Below, one piece after another: positions 58,985-64,000 of a DNA stretch of 64,000 nt. Location of the stretch: assembly GCA_016219645.1 (NCBI GenBank), contig JACRLR010000021.1:62001-126000 (forward strand), in the 5' to 3' direction. Within the stretch, counting starts at the first letter, position 1. Each line of letters opens with the position of its first letter. The position numbers and the translations under genes are program-made. The DNA is from Nitrospirota bacterium (GTDB taxonomy: Bacteria; Nitrospirota; Nitrospiria; Nitrospirales; Nitrospiraceae). The notes beneath the pieces were generated by a model. That model saw only the letters and a list, made by a program, of their open reading frames with translations, was not told the DNA's origin and did not search any database.

Positions 58985-59728
58985 TTACGGCGAGAGCCGT
59001 CGGTACTGTTTCACGAGTAGCAGCCCACCCCAAGCGAACGAGGCCAGCATGAGGAGAATGCCGAGGTTATAGGTGAGGTGAGCCAAGCGATGGTCGTACT
59101 CAAGCCCATCCAACATGGTCAGGATATTGTTCCAGTCATGCCCGTCCGTTTCCTTTCCAGTGACCCCGCCAAGCAGCATGAGATCCATCGCCCGCGCATC
59201 GTTGATATAGGGAGCAATATCCATGAAACTCTCGGCCGTCCACCAGAGGGCCACTGAGGCGCCGAAGGGATCGCGCGTCTTGATGAGAAAGGTGGCCAGG
59301 CAGACGAGCGGCATCAGGATCTGGCCGAGACTTCCGCCCAGAATCGTCATGAAGCGCCCCAACGGGATAAAGAGAAGATGGCCGGCTTCATGGAACGGTA
59401 GATTGATCAGATGGAAAAACGACTCCCCTGTGTAGTTGGTTTCGAGCGGCGTAAAAATGAACCCTCGGCCCCACCAGACCAACAACAGAAACACTGCGAC
59501 CCGGCCGGCAAACGTCAACGAGTCGGTCGACGTATCTGAGTCGACGAGCCATTCCTTGGCAAGAGACACCCAGCGCGAGCTATTCGGTGATTCCTGCTGG
59601 CGCTGCAGCGAGACCAGCGGCCGATATTTTGCAAAGATAATCCCGCATTTCACACACTCGGTCGCTCCGTCAGGCTGGTCAGTCTGACACTTGGGACAGG
59701 ATTGGGTCGAGGTCGCCGTGGAGTCCAT
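58985..59728 (-). CDS. Membrane protein with zinc ribbon and HEAGH motif
   Basis: From ATG 59728 the 247-residue product has an N-terminal zinc ribbon (cysteines 11, 14, 25 and 28: CPKC...CVKCGIIF) and then several membrane segments. HEAGH at 113-117 is a zinc-protease motif of the M50 kind, followed by GRFMTILGGSLGQILMPLVC. Later parts are hydrophobic: ATFLIKTRDPFGASVALWWT and LTYNLGILLMLASFAWGGLL. The motif suggests an integral membrane metalloprotease, but the usual LDG/DG third-ligand motif of site-2 proteases was not found. The adjacent gene is a true M50 protease. A TTG-started extension to 59818 enters a family T repeat and is unlikely. Confidence 0.75.
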   Translation of the reverse strand: MDSTATSTQSCPKCQTDQPDGATECVKCGIIFAKYRPLVSLQRQQESPNSSRWVSLAKEWLVDSDTSTDSLTFAGRVAVFLLLVWWGRGFIFTPLETNYTGESFFHLINLPFHEAGHLLFIPLGRFMTILGGSLGQILMPLVCLATFLIKTRDPFGASVALWWTAESFMDIAPYINDARAMDLMLLGGVTGKETDGHDWNNILTMLDGLEYDHRLAHLTYNLGILLMLASFAWGGLLLVKQYRRLSP

Positions 59729-59805
59729 AGCCACATGGTAGGGCCGAGCGCACGATCGGACAAGAAAATCTCCGGATTGAACCAGACACTGTACGGAATC
59801 CAAGT

Positions 59806-59933
59806 GCAAGCTGCTCAAACAGCCCGTCCAGCGAGGCCGCAGCGAGTGAAGGCCCGAGGCGTACCCTCAGGGGTACGTTGAGGGTCTGAACGATGCGAGA
59901 ACGAAGTTGGCGGGTTGTTTCAGCAGCTTGCTA
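59806..59933. repeat. Family T repeat, copy 4, supplying the stop codon of the M50 protease gene
   Basis: The most diverged copy: GCAAGCTGCTCAAACAGCCC at the left, inner hairpin GAGGCGTACCC...GGGGTACGTTGAGGGTC, and TGTTTCAGCAGCTTGCTA at the right. On the - strand its end reads TAGCAAGCTGCTGAAAC, and this TAG is the stop codon of the gene at 59931-60905. Confidence 0.88.
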
Positions 59934-60905
59934 GTGGAAGGAGAACGGAACAGGAGCAAACGTAAGGATAAACACCGCGAGTGCGATCCATCCGACAGCG
60001 ATGCGTCCTCGGCCCAGCGGCACGTGGAGATCGTGTACCGGCGGATGTCCAAAACCCCACAAGCCTGCCATGAAGGCCCAGAGCCACCAACCGGGCCATC
60101 CGACGTATCCCAGCACGATGAGGATCGGAACCATGACAAAGGCCATCGTGCGTTGGTGTCTACCCCACAGGGCATAGGCGACATGCCCTCCGTCGAGTTG
60201 GCCGATGGGAAGGAGATTCAGTGACGTGACAAACAGGCCAAACCATGCGGCGAATCCGATAGGATGCAAGATGATATCGGCCTGCGGAGGAATGGATCCC
60301 ATAATCAACCACGCGATGAATTGCAAGAGCAACGGTTCGCCCAACTGCATTCCATGAGTAGACGGGTGTTCGACAACCGTTGATAGGTTCAGGCCGACAA
60401 CCAATGCCATCACTGCGGCGATGAAACCAGCCAACGGACCGGAAACGCCGACATCGAACAGTGCGCGCCGGTTCATGATCGGCCCGTGCAGGCGGATGAT
60501 CGCCCCGAAGGTGCCGATGAAGTAGGGGGGACCAGGAATGAACAGCGGCAGCGACGCCGGCACCCTGTGAATACGTGAAAGCACATAGTGCCCGCACTCA
60601 TGGGTGACCAGAATCGCCAGCAGCGTGGCGGCAAAGGGAATGCCGCGCCAGAGTATTGTGGGTTCTTCGAGCAGAAGATTTACCGGCCCACGGATCGGCC
60701 CGTTGTAGACTTGATAGGCCCCGGCCCATAGTGTGGTAAAGATCGTCGCGATAAAGAGGCTGATGGGCAGGGTCCATTTCGAGAAGGGGGTCTCCTCGAA
60801 TTCGTCGTCCACAGGGCGATCTGAGGGGGCCGCAGGCGGGTCTGCCACAATCGGCAGTTCTCCGCTGCGGATCGGCCGGTCGTCGTTCCGCTCGTCGAGA
60901 TTCAT
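59931..60905 (-). CDS. Site-2 protease family (M50) membrane protein
   Basis: The 324-residue product is an intramembrane zinc protease. HECGH at 102-106 in AILVTHECGHYVLSR supplies two zinc ligands and LNLLPIGQLDGGHVAYAL the third (Asp in LDGGH). At least six membrane segments are visible, e.g. LPISLFIATIFTTLWAGAYQ, GVSGPLAGFIAAVMALVVGL and IAVGWIALAVFILTFAPV. The long acidic N-terminus (residues 1-40) and GTFGAIIRLHGPIMNRRALF resemble plant EGY1-like and cyanobacterial S2P proteins. Targets unknown. The stop codon is part of a family T repeat. It is downstream of the HTH-MBL gene with 11 bases between, so they form one transcript. Confidence 0.92.
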   Translation of the reverse strand: MNLDERNDDRPIRSGELPIVADPPAAPSDRPVDDEFEETPFSKWTLPISLFIATIFTTLWAGAYQVYNGPIRGPVNLLLEEPTILWRGIPFAATLLAILVTHECGHYVLSRIHRVPASLPLFIPGPPYFIGTFGAIIRLHGPIMNRRALFDVGVSGPLAGFIAAVMALVVGLNLSTVVEHPSTHGMQLGEPLLLQFIAWLIMGSIPPQADIILHPIGFAAWFGLFVTSLNLLPIGQLDGGHVAYALWGRHQRTMAFVMVPILIVLGYVGWPGWWLWAFMAGLWGFGHPPVHDLHVPLGRGRIAVGWIALAVFILTFAPVPFSFH

Positions 60906-60915
60906 AACGCCGTCT

Positions 60916-61758
60916 TCAATAATCCTGCGTAAAGGGGTTGTGGTCGAGTTCTTCCCGAACCGTCGTGGCCGGTCCGTGACCCGGCAACAGGATGCAATCG
61001 TCAGGTAATTTCAACACGCGCTGCCGCACGGAGTCCAGGTGGGTTCTGTAGAGGGTGTGGGGATTGGACCGCCCAATCGATCCGGCAAATACGGTGTCAC
61101 CCACGAAGCAGACAGGCTGGGACCCGGCATCAATCCGATAGCAGATACCGCCAGGTGTATGGCCTGGAGTAGTGAGACAACGGACGCTCAGACGCCCGAC
61201 TGGGATGGTGCGGTCATCGTTCGGGGCAGTAAGACGATCCTTCGAAGGCTTCCAATGCAGGAGACTGACATCGTCAGCGCCCAGATAAACGGGAACTTGC
61301 CATCGTGCCAGGAGTTCTTGAATCCCTTCGGCGTGGTCCGCATGCCCATGGGTGAGGCAGATTCCGGTCAGCCGGACGCAATGGGATTCGAGCCAAGCAA
61401 TCATGGCGGGCGCATTGTAGGCCGTGTCGATTAACAAGGCTTCTCCCCCGTCGTGGAGAATGTACCCCTGCACTCCATAGCCGTTGATGGAGCCATGGAC
61501 CGTCTCGATCCAGACCGGCATGCGTTGCGGGATCGGTTCCCATTTGTCGATCACAATCTGTTCAAGCGGTGCAGATCGCAGACCCAATGCCTTCGCCAGT
61601 ATCTGTACCTCAGCACGATCGTGTGGCTGGTCTCCTCGTTCCAGGGTTGTAATGGCTTTGGTGGATAAGCCCGTCGCACGAGTGATGTCACCGACCGAAA
61701 GCCCTTGCCCGGTCCGCGCCTTCTTGAGGATATCGGAAAAGTCGTCTTCAAGCGGCAT
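60916..61758 (-). CDS. HTH-metallo-beta-lactamase fusion protein
   Basis: The 280-residue protein fuses an XRE-type HTH (residues about 8-70: ILKKARTGQGLSVGDITRAT, GLSTKAITTLERGDQ) to a metallo-beta-lactamase-fold hydrolase. The metal motifs are CLTHGHADHAEG (H137, H139, D141, H142), TTPGHTPGGICY, VCFVGDTVFAGSIGRSN and LLPGHGPATT. The hydrolase part is glyoxalase II-like (hydroxyacylglutathione hydrolase or persulfide dioxygenase group), so a DNA-binding sensor fused to a thiol-ester hydrolase is possible. Complete domains are visible, so the fusion is not an assembly artefact. Cotranscribed with the downstream M50 protease. Confidence 0.85.
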   Translation of the reverse strand: MPLEDDFSDILKKARTGQGLSVGDITRATGLSTKAITTLERGDQPHDRAEVQILAKALGLRSAPLEQIVIDKWEPIPQRMPVWIETVHGSINGYGVQGYILHDGGEALLIDTAYNAPAMIAWLESHCVRLTGICLTHGHADHAEGIQELLARWQVPVYLGADDVSLLHWKPSKDRLTAPNDDRTIPVGRLSVRCLTTPGHTPGGICYRIDAGSQPVCFVGDTVFAGSIGRSNPHTLYRTHLDSVRQRVLKLPDDCILLPGHGPATTVREELDHNPFTQDY

Positions 61759-61767
61759 GTGAAAAGC

Positions 61768-61840
61768 CTTCAGCTGTCAGCAGTCAGCTCTCAGGTCCGG
61801 ATTCGGTCTTTGCGGAAACCTGAAGGCTGACCGCTATCGA
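61768..61840. repeat. Family W-type region with TCAGC/GCTGA words
   Basis: AGCCTTCAGCTGTCAGCAGTC on the left and AACCTGAAGGCTGACCGC on the right are partly complementary (CCTTCAG with CTGAAGG). It lies between the GYD gene's 3' end and the HTH-MBL gene's start on the - strand. Confidence 0.5.
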
Positions 61841-61863
61841 TTTTGTTCCACATCTACCCATTC

Positions 61864-62157
61864 TTAGCTTAGGCCGCTAATGATACGTCGGTAATCGTCC
61901 TCAGGAAATGCTTTTAACGTCGTGGAACGTACATTACCCAGCGATCCCAGCTTGAGACCGAAACTCGCTAGCTTGTCGTTGTTGGGCATATCCACAATGA
62001 GCACCAGATCGTACACCCCCAGCGTCATATAAACCGATTTGACCTCGCCACCCATGACCTTTGCGAGCTTCTTCACCCCATCCAGCCGCTTCGGCGACTC
62101 CTTCACGTTCTTGATTCCGTGATCGGTCCAGTTGAGCAGCATCACAGCGGTCACCAT
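61864..62157 (-). CDS. GYD domain protein
   Basis: The 97-residue product is a single GYD domain, a small ferredoxin-like fold of unknown function: MLLNWTDHGIKNVKESPKRL at the start, GGEVKSVYMTLGVYDLVLIV with the GxYD motif that names the family (GVYD here), and LGSLGNVRSTTLKAFPEDDY near the end. Families of this type occur in many bacteria as small soluble proteins. The start ATG has AAGGAGAC upstream. Confidence 0.88.
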   Translation of the reverse strand: MVTAVMLLNWTDHGIKNVKESPKRLDGVKKLAKVMGGEVKSVYMTLGVYDLVLIVDMPNNDKLASFGLKLGSLGNVRSTTLKAFPEDDYRRIISGLS

Positions 62158-62316
62158 TGTAGTCTCCTTTCTACTCCCTCACCCAAAGCTCCGGAGGCTT
62201 TCCTTCCCTCGAGCGGGTGGCGCCGATCTGGGAGCCCGACCGCCCGCAGCGGGGTCCCTACACCGGGCGGGGTGCGAGGACGGTCGGGCTGGTCGGCGAC
62301 AGGACCCGCTCTCTCC
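62158..62316. other. Intergenic region with GC-rich stem-loops after the M16 peptidase gene
   Basis: GCCCGACCGCCC and GGGCGGGGTGCGAGGACGGTCGGGC (about 62236-62290) can pair as nested stems. It lies just downstream of the stop of the leftward M16 gene and may terminate that operon; there is no T-run. Confidence 0.4.
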
Positions 62317-63798
62317 TCAGCTCTCCGGAGCCAACTTTATTTCTTTCACCTCCCCGAATCCCGACAGCAGCTTCGGCAGGGCTTCGCCGGAGCCGACTGC
62401 CAAAATGGTCAGCCGCTCAGGGTGAAAATGCTTCTTCGCCGCCGCCAGGATGTCCTCTTTCGTCAATGCGATCACGCGAGCACGCAATTGCTGGAGGAAA
62501 TCCTTGGGAAGCCCGTCATATTCCAGTGTCATCAACCGCCCCACGATCGCGGACGAACTGGCAAACGAGAACACAAATGAATTGACATACGCCTCTTTCG
62601 CTTCTGCCAGTTCGGTGTCTGTCACCAGCTCGGCCCTCATCCGTTCTATGTTCGCGACAAACCGGGTAATGACCTCCTGCGTCGAGGGCAGCTTCGTCTC
62701 TGCACGCATCAGCCAAACGCCTTGATCGTGCATGCCGGTGTTCAAACGGCTGCCGACCGAGTAAGCCAGACCCTGCCTGGTCCGCACGTCGTTAAAGAGG
62801 CGGCTGCGGAAGGAGCTGCCACCAAGAATGTCGTTCGCGATTGCCAAGGCGACATAGTCCGGATCGTTCTCTTTGATCGACAGATGGCCGATGCGGAGAT
62901 GCGTTTGAGATGTATCCTTGCTCACGAACCGTACAACGGGCTTTGCTGTCTTGACCTGGGGGACGTCGGCAATTGTCAGAACCGGCACCTCGCCTCTCTT
63001 CCAACCGCCGAACACGTCTTGCAGAAGGATCAGCATAGCGGACTTGTCGAAATCACCAGTCACTCCCAACATCAGGCCGTTTGGATGAATGGTCTTCCGG
63101 TGAAAGGCCACCAGATCGTCTCTGGTGATGCGGGTGATGGACGTAATGTCGCTTTCACGCGCCGTCGGGTGGTCTGCTCCGTACAGAAGCTTCATGAACT
63201 CGCGGCCGACAATAGAGCCGGGGTTGTCTTGCCTGCGGCGAATTCCTTCGATAGCCTGAAGCTTGGCCAGGTCGACCCTCGCCGGCTCAAAGGCGGGTGT
63301 CTGGATGAGACCTGCAAAAATCTGAAGGCCCCGCTTCAGATCCTTGCTGAGCACATCGAGTGACGCAGTACCGGATTGCCGTCCAATCGAGATGTTCACG
63401 TCCCCGGCAAACTGTTCGAGCTCTTCGTCCACTTGCTTGGATGATAAACCGCCGCCCCCCCCGGTTCGCATGACGGAGCCGGTCAAGGAAGCCAAGCCGA
63501 TCTTCCCTGCCGGATCGAGCCAGCTGCCTGTTCGCATGGTCGCAGTGATGCTGACCAAGGGCAGCTCATGGTCCTCAAGAAAATATACGGTCATCCCGTT
63601 CTCGAGTACCACGCGATCCGGTTCTGGCGGGGTGAACTCAACCGGTGGAAATGTCATCTGCCGCGGATCGCCCAGCGCCATCTCAGCCGCACAAGCGCTG
63701 AGCGCCGGGAGCAGAATCGAGATGACCAACAAACCGACGGCCATTGCACTACGCCTTACCCCTAACTCCTTACCCCTTACACGTTTCACGCCCCTCAT
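62317..63798 (-). CDS. M16 peptidase-like subunit lacking the active-site motif
   Basis: The 493-residue product is an M16 (insulinase-type) fold protein of the kind that pairs with an active M16 subunit. VVLENGMTVYFLEDHELPLV and SITATMRTGSWLDPAGKIGL are the first strands, but the HxxEH zinc motif is missing: the stretch reads ASLTGSVMRTGG. HNPGLILGVTGDF-like HPNGLMLGVTGDFDKS and VNSFVFSFASSSAIVGRLMTL are from the second half. The N-terminus contains a lipoprotein-like signal (MAVGLLVISILLPALSAC). The ATG at 63798 overlaps the upstream gene's stop by four bases; the next residues (RVRGKELGVRR) are coded by a family W half-site, so the start could be ATG 63744. Confidence 0.88.
   Translation of the reverse strand: MRGVKRVRGKELGVRRSAMAVGLLVISILLPALSACAAEMALGDPRQMTFPPVEFTPPEPDRVVLENGMTVYFLEDHELPLVSITATMRTGSWLDPAGKIGLASLTGSVMRTGGGGGLSSKQVDEELEQFAGDVNISIGRQSGTASLDVLSKDLKRGLQIFAGLIQTPAFEPARVDLAKLQAIEGIRRRQDNPGSIVGREFMKLLYGADHPTARESDITSITRITRDDLVAFHRKTIHPNGLMLGVTGDFDKSAMLILLQDVFGGWKRGEVPVLTIADVPQVKTAKPVVRFVSKDTSQTHLRIGHLSIKENDPDYVALAIANDILGGSSFRSRLFNDVRTRQGLAYSVGSRLNTGMHDQGVWLMRAETKLPSTQEVITRFVANIERMRAELVTDTELAEAKEAYVNSFVFSFASSSAIVGRLMTLEYDGLPKDFLQQLRARVIALTKEDILAAAKKHFHPERLTILAVGSGEALPKLLSGFGEVKEIKLAPES
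63744..63792. repeat. Family W half-site inside the start of the M16 gene
   Basis: The words CGCCTTACCCCTAACTCC and TTACCCCTTACACGTTTCACG are the same as in the palindromes at 16811-16912 and 46350-46537, without an obvious second arm nearby. It overlaps codons 3-19 of the M16 gene. Confidence 0.6.
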
Positions 63799-64000
63799 TG
63801 CGCCACCTCCTGCTGTGGCACAGTTGCAACGTGCTTCCCACCGGCCTTTTTCACCAATGTGGCCACTGTCCGGTTCGACTTTATGAAATACTCCGCTGCC
63901 ACTCGCTGAATATCCGCAGGCGTCACAGCCGCAATTTTGTCCCGGGCCTTTAATGCATAACGCCAGTCTCCTGCCACCGTCTGATAGAGTGCCAATTGAG
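63795..64000 (-). CDS. C-terminus of an M16 peptidase (5' part outside the window)
   Basis: A leftward frame enters from beyond the window end and stops at 63795. The last 68 residues, LALYQTVAGDWRYALKARDK, IAAVTPADIQRVAAEYFIKS and NRTVATLVKKAGG, are the typical end of an M16 peptidase (xQxxxGDWRxxLxxxDKIxxVTPxDIQRVAxxY). This should be the active partner subunit whose HxxEH motif would be upstream, outside the window. It is coupled to the next gene by an ATGA overlap. Confidence 0.85.
   Translation of the reverse strand, partial: QLALYQTVAGDWRYALKARDKIAAVTPADIQRVAAEYFIKSNRTVATLVKKAGGKHVATVPQQEVAQ

Overview
The window is a 64 kb stretch of a Gram-negative bacterial chromosome of moderately high GC. 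An outer membrane is implied by LptE, MlaA, a type II secretion secretin, outer-membrane barrels and many lipoproteins. The mix of genes and the dense palindromic intergenic repeats look to me like the phylum Nitrospirota, probably genus Nitrospira. That is inferred from general resemblance; the window contains no rRNA or nitrification gene to prove it. There is no prophage, integrase, complete insertion sequence or CRISPR array.

Layout. 0-9.6 kb: edge of an HTH gene, tldD-tldE, a TPR protein, msrA inside a perfect inverted repeat, a LOG-like protein, a lytic transglycosylase, an aminotransferase, a lipoprotein and a PilZ protein. 9.6-21.5 kb: a GspE/PilB ATPase, CysQ-like phosphatase, alcohol dehydrogenase, YceI, a TonB-C protein, the threonine degradation pair tdh-kbl, MlaA, an alpha/beta hydrolase, an outer-membrane barrel and a TRL-like lipoprotein. 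21.6-27 kb: a cluster of envelope genes of poorly known families (DUF4105/Lnb, DUF3015, PEGA-DUF3015 hybrid, BamE-FlgO hybrid, DUF3332). 27-33.6 kb: an unknown gene, a RES-Xre toxin-antitoxin pair, phosphoesterase and M48 protease, AIM24 protein, a four-helix-bundle gene inside an inverted repeat, and a Tat-exported amidohydrolase. 33.8-39.7 kb: a 1271-residue TPR/linker/membrane protein divergent from the secretin gspD. 40-48 kb: core genes (tRNA-His, pyrF, rpsT, holA-lptE-leuS, a YrfG-like phosphatase, der). 48-55.7 kb: an ECF sigma/anti-sigma/cupredoxin operon, envelope proteins, aat, a SEL1 protein and a broken AbrB gene. 56-64 kb: peptidases (M20, M50, a pair of M16), oxidoreductase, HTH-metallo-beta-lactamase fusion and GYD protein.

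The most unusual property is the repeat load. I separate four kinds. Family T is about 125 bp and ends in TAGCAGG; four - strand genes take their TAG stop codon from this end or from a remnant of it. Family M has termini of about 44 bp beginning GCCCGCATTATTCA; it forms one 179-bp element and one solo end next to a decapitated gene. Family S is about 97 bp with two copies in inverted orientation. Family W consists of long imperfect palindromes built from short reiterated words, usually directly after stop codons. W sequences also reach into coding regions: they encode the N-termini of Der and of the YrfG-like protein, and one W palindrome carries a 23S-intervening-sequence-type gene between its arms.

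Several genes have a -10 element only about 6-11 bases before the start codon and no Shine-Dalgarno, which suggests leaderless transcripts (ECF sigma, SEL1 protein, YrfG-like protein, OB-fold-like protein). All functional calls come from reading motifs by eye; no database search was run.
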